The notes: generated by a model from the sequence alone, not told the origin. Positions 1 through 8,968 are shown, counted from the stretch's first letter. The stretch is 10,623 nt of DNA from Chrysochromulina parva (GCA_002887195.1 PJAB01002074.1:1-10623), one strand, 5' to 3'. A program made the numbers and translations.

Positions 1-176
1 TGTGAACCACGAAGCTGGTTCATACCACTTATTTCTGGTTTGTACCGGCAAAGTGGTTCAAACCACTAAACAGTGGTACGAACCGTCGGTGGTCCAAACC
101 ACTTTGGGCTGGTCCGGACCACTTTTCCTGGTTCAAACCACGAAAACCTGGTCCATCCCTAGTTTTTTCCGGTTGC
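1..176. repeat. Tandem array of palindromic 12-bp cores, about 20-bp period
   Basis: Cores TGGT N4 ACC(A/G) start at 16, 36, 54, 74, 90, 110 and 129. A truncated copy lies at 1-10, a decayed copy starts at 149 (TGGTCCATCCCT), and a doubtful one sits near 168. Spacing is 16-20 bp. Outer arms TGGT and ACC are constant in the seven good units while the central four bases vary. TGGTCCGGACCA at 110-121 is a perfect palindrome, and TGGTTCAAACCA occurs at 54 and 129. Copies degrade to the right, and the array probably continues beyond the left edge. Confidence 0.85.
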
Positions 177-448
177 TAAGGCGCGGGCCGCCGGTTCATG
201 TGTTTTCAGAATGTGGCCCTGATTTGAAGGGGATGTCGGCGTGAGAGTATGGCACATGCGACATGCGAACCGTGGGGTACAATCATCACCTCATCCGAGC
301 GATCAGGCATCACGATTAGCCCCGTCCCTCCCCCTCCGCTCATCTTATGACCGTTTGATTACTGAGATCAAGACTTAATCAAGACTCGCGAGGACCCGCT
401 CTTTCGGTTATGGTCCGTCTTGCCCTTGGGCACTGGGGCTTTCGGCTT
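177..448. other. 3' flank of the large gene, no gene seen
   Basis: This stretch lies downstream of the large gene's TGA and must hold its 3' UTR and polyadenylation site. I see no AATAAA or TGTAA signal on the minus strand. The only structure noted is a 9-bp direct repeat ATCAAGACT at 367-375 and 378-386, and a short CATGCGA duplication near 253-267. No RNA gene is evident. Confidence 0.55.
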
Positions 449-3400
449 TCACAGCTCTTCTGGATCGATGGCCGGCAGCTCTTCCTCGAGTGCGGACGCG
501 ATCTTTTTCATCGTCCTGTCCAGCTTTGCTTGCTCTGCCGCGGAGAGCTCCTTGTCCGCGGCGAGCTTCGGCGTCACCGTGAAGGACACCTGGCGCTTGA
601 TGATGAACTCTGCGCGCTGGCGTGCGCGCTGGCGGCGGCGCTTGTCGAGCTCTTTCTTGTCGATCCTGCCGTCGTGGTTTGAGTCGAGCCGATCGAGGAT
701 GAGGCTTAGAAGCATTTCGAGCCATGGCGCAAGAGGCTGATCTGAGGTCTCCTCACGGTCAAAGGACATTTCGGTGCCGCGCTTCTCAATCAGCACGCCG
801 CCCTCGTGCTTGCCAGCCGCGATCTCGTCGAAGAACTGCTTGGCGGTGCGCGAGCCATACTTGGCGAGGATCTCGGTCGTCGGCAGCGGATGGCGAGTGC
901 ACACCCGGCCGAGCGCCTCACAAAAGTCGATGTACGTGAGCCTCGTGAGCTTATGGCGCCGCTTCAGCTCGTCGGACACAAAGGTCTGCGACCAGACGAA
1001 GCAGAGGCGCTCGTCGAGCCGTGAGAGGTAGCCCATCCACATGCTCGCTCCTTCGTCGGGGCTGTCGCGCGTGTCGAGCAGCCCCGCGTCGAGGCAGAAG
1101 CCATGCCACTCGTCGAGCGACATCGTGGGCTCGGGGGTCTTCAAGTCTAATTGCAGCGGATCGCCTTCGATGGTCGCGTAGTACTCAAAGAAAGTACGGA
1201 GCACAGGCTCGAAGCGCTTGAGGACGTCCGCCGACGGCTTGGTGTAGAGCCGCTTGCGACGGAAGACCTCGGGGTCGTGTGTGGCGCCCTTGGGCAGGTT
1301 GGGCAGCAGGTCACGCTGCAGGAAAGTCTCGAGCGCCTCGGACACATCGGGGATCGTGCCGTCACGCACGTACTTGGAGATCGAGATGCGCACGAGGCAC
1401 TGCATGAACTCGAAGCGCAGCAACGCAGCGTCCGGGTTGAGGCGCTCGATTTCGCGGTCCTCGAGAGTCTTGGAGGCCGCCTCATAATTGGCCGAGGCAA
1501 AGATGCGTGTGAGCTCCTGAACGTTCAAGTAGGCGGAGTCGATGTCAACGACGCGCACGTCGCGCAGCAACTCGAAGAAGGTGGACAACCCCATCGCGTA
1601 CCCATCGTGCGCGTCGCCCGTGGCGCAGTAGTACGCGTGGCACGCGTAGATGGCAGTCGCGTGCTGCGCGAGCACCTCGCGGATCTTGCCGATCTCGGCG
1701 TCCACGCCCGCGAGCCCGAGCCCCTCGTGGTCCTCCCGCGCGATCAATCTGCGGAAGCGATCGGTGTTGCAGCGGCTCCAATCGATCTGGAAGGCGCGGC
1801 TCCTGACTTGGCTCGTATTGTAAAACGAGTGCGCGTCGGAATGAGTCCTGCGCGGCGCGAAGACGGAGCGGTCGAGTTCGAGAGAACCATCCTTGGCAGA
1901 CTTGCTCGGCTCCTCGCCCGACTCGTCCTTTGGCACACAGTGGAAGAGGATGGGCTCGGATACAATCTCGCCAAACATGGGTGGGAACGTGCAGTCCTCG
2001 AGCAGCGACTTACGGGGCTGCGGGGGTGAGAGGACCGGCGATTGGGTGAGCTTGGGCACGTCTCGCTCCGTCAGCATCGGCGGCATCGGCGGCGCCGGCA
2101 GGGTCGTCGAGCTCTCACCACACTTGAGCTGCCCGAGCGACGTCGGCAGTTGACCGACCGGTTCTCGCTCGGGCACGCGGCAGTTGCGCGGGTGGCTCGT
2201 ATGGTACAGCCGCAGCACCTTGCCCTCGGTACCCTCGAGAGGGTACGACGAGAAGTTGTCGTTGCCGATCCTCGAGCCTGCCACACCAATCCAGCTGAAG
2301 AGCTTCGCCTGCGGGCCCGAGCGCTCGGCGCGGCCCTCGGGGTTCCCGGAAAAGGAGAAGCGCGGTGTGTACTGCTCAGCCTCGGGCAGGATGACCTTGT
2401 AATCAGGGCGCGCCTCGTTCCCTTTTTGGAGGTACGCCTTCTCCCATGGCTCTAGCGTTGCAGCGAGCTCCGGCTTGATGGAAGGCACCCCCTTTTGAGT
2501 GATCTTGATCTCAACCACGGGCGGCCTCCACTGGTTGCCCACCCGGGCCGTCTCCTCCGCCTCCGCCTGCTTGGCCAGCGCAGCCGCCTTCGCTATTCCG
2601 AAAAGACCGCCCTGCACAGCCCCAAGCCCGGCCTGCACCGCCGCAGACGCCGCCAGCTCCGCCTTCTGGCGCACCGGCGCGGGACCTTCATATCGCTTGG
2701 GCTTCGTCTTCGCGCCGCCCACCGCACCCGCTGCCGTCGCGGGGCGCGCCGCCTCCGCCGCCGCCTTCTCGTCGGCATCCTTTGCAAATGACTGCCTCCG
2801 CTTCAGATCATCGAGGCGCGCGGCGCTCCCTGCTGCCTCTTTCTCGGCGTCCGAGAGCTCATCGCTGCCACCGCCCTTCCCCTTCTTCTTCCCCTTCTTC
2901 TCCTTCTTCTCCTTCTCGATCACAATCTCGCTCTCGAGCTCCTTCATCCTCGCTTCCAAGCGCTTCAGCTCCTCCTCCTCCCCGGCCGTGAGATGCCCTT
3001 CTGCGGCTGCGCCGAGGCCGAGGCGAAGAAGGCTGCCCATCGCGGGCTTTCGCAGGATCGGCATCGACGCGGAGAGGCCAAGGCCAGGCGCTGCCACGGG
3101 CGCCGCCACGAGCGCCGCCTCGGTCGCCGCGACGGATTGGCTGCGAGGCGCCATGTCGGGCGCCGTGTCGGTCCCGGCACCGCCCTTGGCTGCTAAGATG
3201 TGCCCAAACCTTTTGGTCGTCGCCGGCGGCGGTGTCGCCGACGGCTTGAGTGGCAGTGCCGGCCCACTGCCCCCCTTGGAGACACCGCCAGGCGCGCCCC
3301 CGGCCTTGGCCCCCGCACCACCCGGCGTCTTAGGACGAGCGTCGTGTTGGGCACCACCCGGCGTCTTCAGGCGAGCGTCACCCGCCTGACTAGCGCCGTG

Positions 3401-6400
3401 TTGGGCGCCAGGCGCGGGCGTGCCCGGCTTGCTGATTGGCGTGAGCGGGACAACGGGCCGCTTGGGCGCGCCAGGAGGCACTCCCATCGGAGGCTCGAGT
3501 GGCCTGCGCCAGACGTCGAGAAAGTTTCGACGCATCAGCTCCTGCAGTCCGGCACTACTGGTGCTCGGGCGCAGCGCCTTGCCCGCCGCGCCCGCCGGCA
3601 GTGCGCCCTGCTCCTCCGGGGGCGGCGCCAGGAGCGAATAGTCGACCTTGGGCTTCAGGAGGCGACGGCGCGAGGCGGCACCGCCGCGCAGCTTGTCGGG
3701 GCCTTTGGCCTTCTCGAGCAGCTCGAAGAAGGTCTCGAACTCCTGTCGCGAGACGGCGTCGGAGCCGTCCGAGTCCATGACCTTGAACAACTCATCGAAG
3801 GCGTTGATCTGCTCCTGCAGGTCGACGCCCGTGACCGAGTTCTTCGCCGTGCCGCTCAGCGGGAGGAGAGGGAGGAGCAGCTCACGCACCTGTGGGGAGA
3901 GAAGGGCGCCGTGGTGAGCACTTGCATGCACCCGACGGGAGAGGGAGGAGCAGCTCACGCACCCGCTCGTCCTGACGAAACGCCCGAATCATCTCGAGGC
4001 GGGTGAGATCGCCGTCGTCGTTCGCATCCATGAGCGCGAACGCCGCACGTGCCAGAAGCACCTGCTGCGGCTCCTCCCCTGCATTGAGCTCGGCGAGGCC
4101 CTCGATGTCCTCGCCCTCGGCCGCCTGCTGCTCGGCCTTCTCAGTCTCCTCCATGGAAGCGATCCAGTCGAGGTAGCGCTGGCGAGCGTCGGGCGGCGCC
4201 GCCTTCTCAGCCGGCGCGACGGAGGCAGTGCTTGGCTTGCGTCCCAGGCCACCGCCCGGCGAACCGGGTGCTGACGGAGTCGCACCCTCTGGCACGGCGG
4301 CGGCGGGCGCAGGCGCGGCGGCGGAGAGAGGCGGCGGCTTGAGGAGCGGCTTGCTCGGCGCGTTCGCGAGACCGTCTATCCTAAGCGGGCCCCCAGACCA
4401 CACCGCCGTCTTGAGCGAGAGCTCAGCCACGTACATAGGGTTACGGTTGGCCGGGTGCGTGGCGAGGTTGTAGAGCGTCTCTCCCGCCATCTCGCCCAGC
4501 GGCCGCAGCGCCCCTTCCCAGCCGAACTTTTCGCTCGTGTGCCGGATCTCGAGCAGCGAGCTCAGCCCGTGCACTTGCACCGCCACCTGGGCGCAGCGGG
4601 CGCCCGACAGATTGAGCACCGCATTGAGCGCATCGCGTAGCAGCTCGGGAGCGTGCCCTTCATAATGCGCTTGCGCTGCGCGCGCGTGCGCCGGCCGCTG
4701 ATCGTGCTCCTCGAGCACGTCTTCACTAACGGCCGTCGTCATCGTAGGAGGAGGGGGCGCACCGCTCGGCACCAGTGAAGCGCCGGCTTCGGACGGCACG
4801 TCATACGGCGGCACGCTGAGCACGGTGAGGAGCGCGGCTGCCTCGGTCCGCAGCACGGCGCATACCTTCTCGGCCGTCTTAATCGACATGAGCTGCTGCT
4901 GGTTGCCGTACTGCGCCGAGCGCGCTATCCCTCGGCAACCGACAGCGCGCAGCTTGGGCGACGCGTCTGAGAGCAGATGGACCATCAGCACATCCAGCCC
5001 GCTGGCCGGCGCATGGCGGGGGCTGCTCTCAGCTGCCGGCTGCTTGGGCGACGCGTGTGCCTTGTACGCTGGGTGGGACGAGTCGAGATCCTCAGGATGA
5101 TGAACGATGGTCTCTACCTGGTGGAGGGTGCACGCCGCCGTGATCCGGTCGGCGGTGGCACCCATGTCGACTTCACCGCGAGCGAGCGTATGCAGCGCTT
5201 GCGTCACACCAAACTGCGCGAGCTGCCCGATGAGGGCGGAGCCGCTGGTGAGCATGATCGAGATGGTGCCGAGTGAGGCCTTGCGCAGCTGCTCGTGAGC
5301 CGTCTGCTGCACCGCGCTGATCAGCGCGGCGGACGCGAGGCCCAGGGCCACCGTGGCGCTCGCCGGGCGCACGCATAGCTGCCAGAGTGCGATCGCGCAC
5401 CACGTGGCCAGAGGCGCGTGCGCGCCCTCGAGCTTCGCCTCGCTCACCTGTGGGAACAAGAGGGGTGGGGGCGCCGTGGTGAGCACTTGCATGCGAGCCA
5501 ATCGGAAGGGAAGCGCCCTCGAGCTTCGCCTCGCTCACCGCGTGCGCGAACGCCCGGCTCAGCGCGTCGGTCACCCCGATCTCGAAGAGGAGATCGCAGA
5601 GCGCGTTGCTCAGCTGCCCCTTGGAGGGCCCTTGGTTCGCATGCAGCCAGAAGAGCGCCGCGAGGCTCATGCCTCCTGTGGGCGAGAGAGGCAACTCGGT
5701 GACCAGCCGCGACAGAAGCACGCGGCTCAGGGGTGTGAAGGTTGCCGTGCTGGAGGGGCCGACGCCGGACGTGGACGGTCGCTTCGTGGCGAGATGGGAG
5801 ACGGGCCGAGAGACTGGTTGAGGAGGGGGCTGCGAGGCGGCGGCGGCGGCCGCTCGCGTGGCGTCGTCTGCGAGCGCCTCGTGCCCGTGCGCGACGAGAG
5901 TGAGGAGGGCGGCGGCCAGGTGGCCATGTAGCGCGCGCACGCTCCCGGTCAACTCGACGGTGCAAGGGAAGGGCTCCTCGGTGGAAGGAGTGCCTTCCTT
6001 TGCGCTGCTACCCTTGGCGCCACTGCCGCCCGTGACGGCGCTGCCGCCCGTGACGGCGCTGCCAGGCCTGGCCGCACTACCGGCAAGGGCTGAGGGCACC
6101 GCTTCCCGGCTCGCAGGCCGGCTATCGGGCTTCGGATGATAGTGCGCCTGCCGGTCAGCCTCCATGCGCACCACGCCCATCAACTCGATGATGCGCGCGA
6201 TACCGTTGGCGCGGCGCAGGGCGAGGACCGCCACCTTGCTCAGCGCCACGAGCGACGCGCCATACACCTCGCACGCGCGCCAGCCTGCCGCGGGGTCCGT
6301 TGGCTTGACCCGCTCGACGGTGTTTCGTTTGAATTGGGCCAATTCGTCAATCGGCTTCGGAGGCGCGGGCTTGATCGCCGCCTCGAGGGAGCTGAGCAGG

Positions 6401-8508
6401 TCGATCGCCACCGTCTTGGCCGCATACAGCGACACGCCACGCAGCGCGCCGTGGATTTCGAGCTTCGTCGGCTCGTCGCCCGTTGGGTTGGCTTCGGCCG
6501 CCTTGACCTGCGAGCGCCGCTTTTGCGCGCCGGCGCCCGGTAAGGGGATCCCGGGTGACGACGGCGCGGGGATCTGCACGGGGGCGTCGTCCGGCTCGCC
6601 CGGCGGCATCAGGTGTGCCTCCGCACATGCCTCCACAAAGGCGCGGTATTCGAGCACACTCGGTGGCTCCACCACGCCCGGCGACGCCTCCACCGGCGCC
6701 TCGGCCGGCGCGGCCGCCGCTGCGGCCACGTCGCCGGCCTCGGCCTCGCCCTCTGGCGACGGCGCGGTCTCAGCAGCCGTAGGCGGCGGCGGAGGAGGTG
6801 GTGGAGGATAGATCGCCTCGAGCAACGCGAGGCCGTCGTGGCCCTGCTCACCAGTGGGGGCTTGCAGCGACGCGAGCATTCCAAGCGCCGTCGTGCGCAG
6901 CTTGGCGCCGTGCTTGGTCACCAGTTTCGTCAAGCATGCATTCATCTCGAGCACGGTCGAGGGCACGTCCGCAGGCGTCGGTGCGGCCCGTGAGGCGCCG
7001 GGCGCGGCGACCCCTACAGAGGACGCGCCGTCGGGCTTGTACCCTACCGGCAGCAGCACGTTGGTAGAGAGGATACCCGCCCTCTTGGGCTTCTGTGTGT
7101 CGGCATCCCACTCGTCCGTGGCGTGGGCGTGGCAGCCTCGCTCCGGGGAGAGCTCCAGGAGCGCGCGCGTGAGCCACAGCCAGCCCGAGCTCAGGAGCAG
7201 CGGCGTGTGTCGGTGCAGATGGCCGAGCATGGACCAGATACAGCCGATGAGACTGCGCAGCAGCCGACAGCTAGCGTCCGCGCCACCAAAGCCCTCGGCC
7301 GGCGCACCCGCGCGCACGTAGCGCTGCACCGTGAGCAGCAGAGGGATCGAAGCGGCGCGCAGCGCGCCCACCAGCTTTGGCAGCCCCTCGAGAATGCGAA
7401 GGTCGCTCGCGCGCGCGGGATGCAGCCTTACGCGTGCGAGCGCAAAACACACCAGGTCAGCAGCTTGCTGGCGCGTGCTCGCGTCGGTGAGGCCACTCGT
7501 GCATGCCAGTCGCACGAGCTGCTCGAGGCCGCCCTCAAGCAGCGACTTGCACACGGGCGGCGACACCTCGGCCGCACGCGTGAGCAGCGCCGCGCACGCG
7601 GCCTTGAGCGGCGCCGGGCTGTGCTCGGCATGTGCCTCGAGCACAGGCAGGAGGCGCAACGCGACGCTCGTGCGCTGGAAGGCGCGCTTGCCAGTCTCGC
7701 ACGCGAGGAGGGCCAGGAGACCGCCCGCATGCCACACGCGCTGCACGAGGATCGCGTACCCAGTGCATGCCACCGCGCGCGCCGCCTGCAGGTCGTTTGG
7801 GCTCGGCTCGCTCGGCTCAGCCGCCTCGTCCTCGTCGTCGAGCGCCGCCTGGGGCGGCAGCAGCACCTTGTACGGCGCCGAGTGGGTGTTCGACCGGCGC
7901 AGCCGCCGCGAATTCCCGCCGGCACCCTCGGCGGCCGCCGCCGCGTCACGCGCCGCTTCGACGCAAAGCTCCGCCGAGCGCGGCTCAGGAAGGCTGTTGG
8001 GCAGCAGCGCCTGCAGGAGCGCTGGCACCAGGTCGCCCACGTTCATGCGCGCGAGCGTCGGCTCGTGTTCGGCGAGTCGCCAGATGGCCGCGGCCGCGAT
8101 ACTCTGCACGCGCAGCTCTGGCGAGCGCAACGCTGCCGCCGCCGCCTCGAAGAGCGAGTACGTCATGTACCGGTGGTTGAACGGTTGGCACGCGAGCTCC
8201 CACAGGCCATGAATCGCCTGGTACTTGAGCTCGACGTCGGAGGAGGCCAGCCCGCAGCGAATGCTCTCGATGGCCGCCTCCAGCACGTCCACACGCCGAG
8301 CCGTATCGGCCACTTTGTGCGCCTCGAAGGCCGCGAGCACCTCATCCGAGGTTCGCAGCGGCACGTTCTCGAGCAGGATCGTCATCTCCGTGCCAAAGAG
8401 TCGTGAGACCACGTCGCGCAACTGCGGGAGCGTCGGCGGATTCGTGCCCGCCATCGTGTGCTCGATCAAGCCTGCTTCCTTCGACTCGAAGCGGAGCGCG
8501 AGCGACAT
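449..8508 (-). CDS. Giant ARM-repeat / EF-hand protein, three exons (2631 aa after splicing)
   Basis: Exons on the minus strand are 8508-5539, 5447-3963 and 3889-449 (990, 495 and 1147 codons, the last including TGA). All joins are phase 0, and the three frames link only if both introns are removed. Residues about 85-160, 250-400 and 1270-1340 are Leu/Ala-rich helical repeats of ARM/HEAT type, e.g. LKYQAIHGLWELA and RVQSIAAAAIWRLAEHEP. Nine prolines lie at 568-576. EF-hand loops are D1464-E1475 (DANDDGDLTRLE, canonical), D1524-E1535 (DSDGSDAVSRQE, Asp where Gly is usual at loop position 6) and D2554-E2565 (DSNHDGRIDKKE, canonical). Residues about 1612-1782 are Pro/Gly/Ala-rich linker, 1787-1862 a Lys/Glu-rich coiled coil, 2180-2497 a globular aromatic-rich block, and 2563-2584 a strongly basic segment. 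ATG at 8508 is chosen for its ACC-ATG context and because composition changes upstream; ATG at 8454 is an alternative. The architecture suggests a Ca2+-responsive scaffold (inference). I do not recognise a named family. Confidence 0.88.
3315..3380 (-). repeat. 36-bp coding duplication in the large gene's linker
   Basis: Positions 3315-3331 repeat at 3351-3367, followed by a near match, giving two 12-residue units ARLKTPGGAQHD and ARPKTPGGAGAK. This is a small in-frame expansion in a disordered linker. Confidence 0.75.
3865..3890 (-). repeat. 26-bp direct repeat at intron 2, exon-side copy
   Basis: Positions 3865-3890 are identical to 3938-3963, offset 73 bp, exactly the intron length. This copy crosses the 3' splice site and encodes VRELLLPL at the start of exon 3. 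Identity breaks at both ends. Confidence 0.92.
3890..3962 (-). mobile_element. Intron 2 (73 nt), introner-like
   Basis: The GT-AG intron starts GTGCGTGAGC at 3962 and ends TCCCCACAG at 3890, between codons for Arg1485 and Val1486. Its first 25 nt repeat the start of exon 3 exactly; with the preceding G, the repeat is 26 bp. The body between repeats is only 47 nt and contains the same 26-nt block (3904-3929) as intron 1, then a short pyrimidine tract. The candidate branch-point A is at 3915, 25 nt from the 3' end. The insertion lies in the linker between the first and second EF-hand loops. Retention would add about 26 codons and then stop, leaving one EF-hand. Confidence 0.87.
3904..3929 (-). 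repeat. Introner core block, copy in intron 2
   Basis: This is a perfect 26-nt match to 5469-5494, in the same orientation relative to splicing. A chance 26-nt identity between two introns of one gene is not credible, so the two copies share a recent origin. Confidence 0.93.
3938..3963 (-). repeat. 26-bp direct repeat at intron 2, donor-side copy
   Basis: This is the second copy of the 26-bp repeat, holding the last base of exon 2 and the first 25 bases of intron 2, with donor G|GTGCGT. Its sequence is unrelated to the intron 1 repeat apart from the initial GGTG. That is expected if the repeats are copies of the target rather than part of the element. Confidence 0.92.
5422..5448 (-). repeat. 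27-bp direct repeat at intron 1, exon-side copy
   Basis: Positions 5422-5448 are identical to 5513-5539, offset 91 bp, exactly the intron length. This copy crosses the 3' splice site and encodes the first residues of exon 2 (VSEAKLEG). Identity stops at both ends (5421 against 5512; 5449 against 5540). It reads as a target-site duplication or duplicated exon start. Confidence 0.92.
5448..5538 (-). mobile_element. Intron 1 (91 nt), introner-like
   Basis: The GT-AG intron starts GTGAGCGAGG at 5538 and ends TTCCCACAG at 5448, between codons for Ala990 and Val991. Its first 26 nt are a perfect copy of the first 26 nt of exon 2; with the preceding G, the repeat is 27 bp. The 64-nt body between the repeats carries a 26-nt block (5469-5494) identical to one in intron 2, followed by a pyrimidine-rich tract. 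A candidate branch point is TGCTCAC with its A at 5480, 32 nt from the 3' end. Length is not a multiple of three, so retention would shift the frame and end the protein near residue 1111. An element inserted with target-site duplication is inferred; a plain tandem duplication is less likely because the body is shared with intron 2. Confidence 0.87.
5469..5494 (-). repeat. Introner core block, copy in intron 1
   Basis: This 26-nt block, starting GCATGCAAGTGCTCACC on the minus strand, is identical to 3904-3929 in the other intron. It includes the SphI-type palindrome GCATGC and the branch-point-like CTCAC. Flanking body sequence differs between the introns, so this is the shared part of the element. 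Confidence 0.93.
5513..5539 (-). repeat. 27-bp direct repeat at intron 1, donor-side copy
   Basis: This is the second copy of the 27-bp repeat, spanning the last base of exon 1 and the first 26 bases of intron 1. It contains the 5' splice site G|GTGAGC. The exon-side copy has the same GGTGAGC, so the donor motif was probably already present in the target exon. Confidence 0.92.
6025..6060 (-). repeat. Perfect 18-bp tandem duplication in exon 1
   Basis: The 18-bp unit GCCGCCCGTGACGGCGCT occurs twice without a gap. It encodes a repeated Ser-Ala-Val-Thr-Gly-Gly type unit in a Ser/Gly-rich linker near residues 815-830. Confidence 0.85.
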
Positions 8509-8610
8509 GGTCCTTGCCTTTGGCCGGGAAGAGCGGAGGGCACCCGTCCTGCGAAGCCTCGCGACGCCCGAAACTGCATCCCGAAACGGCAATTTCCGCG
8601 TAAAGGTCCT

Positions 8611-8660
8611 TTCTGTCACGGTAAAAAGACACCGGGGTTCTGTCACGGTACGATTGTACC
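8611..8660 (-). promoter_or_regulatory. Paired 13-bp direct repeats with an adjoining 14-bp palindrome upstream of the large gene
   Basis: TTCTGTCACGGTA (plus strand) occurs at 8611-8623 and 8638-8650, 27 bp apart. The second copy runs into the palindrome GGTACGATTGTACC at 8647-8660 (5-bp arms, 4-bp centre). The set lies about 100-150 bp upstream of the ATG at 8508. Position and symmetry suggest a transcription-factor site cluster or 5' UTR structure (inference). Confidence 0.5.
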
Positions 8661-8681
8661 ATGAAAAACATGCTGTGAGTC

Positions 8682-8702
8682 TTCTATCGGTCAGTTCTAT
8701 CG
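8682..8702 (-). promoter_or_regulatory. Duplicated octamer CGATAGAA upstream of the large gene
   Basis: CGATAGAA on the minus strand occurs at 8702-8695 and 8689-8682, 13 bp apart, just upstream of the palindrome and 13-bp repeats. It is a second pair of repeated short motifs in the same presumptive promoter. Function is unknown. Confidence 0.35.
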
Positions 8703-8860
8703 CGATCCCCCCCACACTCACCCCACCGTCTCAAAGTACGGCTACGCCGCCCCCCGTCAAGCATGCCTTGGAAATACAACGTGCCGTCGTGAGCACGGTG
8801 ACAAAGAATCATGATCCATCCCGTCAAGATCGTATCGTACGCGGTAGCCGGCACGGCCGG

Positions 8861-8873
8861 TTATAATAATATC
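8861..8873 (-). promoter_or_regulatory. TATA-like AT-rich island
   Basis: The minus strand reads GATATTATTATAA here, a short AT-only run in an otherwise GC-rich window. It lies about 350 bp upstream of the large gene's ATG. It could be a core promoter or an AT-rich 3' element of the neighbouring gene; nothing in the sequence decides between these. Confidence 0.3.
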
Positions 8874-8968
8874 TCGTATGATTTGTATTCAGATCCATTC
8901 TTCTCGCGCGACAGCCGACATACAGCCGCGAGCCGGCACACTAACACCCTTCTACTGTGCTCGTGCAC

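Noticed and set aside
1..176. CRISPR-like array
   Set aside because: The cores are 12-bp degenerate palindromes with 4-8 bp spacers. There are no 23-47 bp repeats, no unique spacers, and the context is eukaryotic.
2..244. 80-codon plus-strand open frame with repeated VQTT
   Set aside because: It is a by-product of the palindromic array. Unit spacing of 16-20 bp is not a multiple of three, so no peptide repeat is maintained.
276..284. GGTACAATC shared with the promoter palindrome near 8652-8660
   Set aside because: A single 9-bp match in a 10-kb window on two strands is within chance expectation, and the flanks do not match.
1151..2029. 292-codon plus-strand open frame
   Set aside because: It is antisense to the most protein-like, aromatic-rich part of exon 3, which has the convincing domain content.
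3882..5501. Three separate genes on the minus strand instead of one spliced gene
   Set aside because: The apparent starts lie inside the introns. Frames join exactly at GT-AG sites with no residue lost, and the EF-hand region is continuous only after splicing.
7123..8406. 427-codon plus-strand open frame
   Set aside because: It lies opposite exon 1 of the large gene. Arg/Ala-rich shadow frames are expected from GC-rich third positions, and no domain is visible.
8509..8721. N-terminal extension of the large protein to an ATG at 8721
   Set aside because: The frame is open, but the extra 71 residues have a different composition and are built over direct repeats and a palindrome. ATG at 8508 has a better context.
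8776..8797. Third copy of the introner core upstream of the large gene
   Set aside because: Only about 13 of 14 bases resemble the core (GCCGTCGTGAGCAC), there are no flanking direct repeats, and CGTCGTG-like motifs recur nearby by composition.
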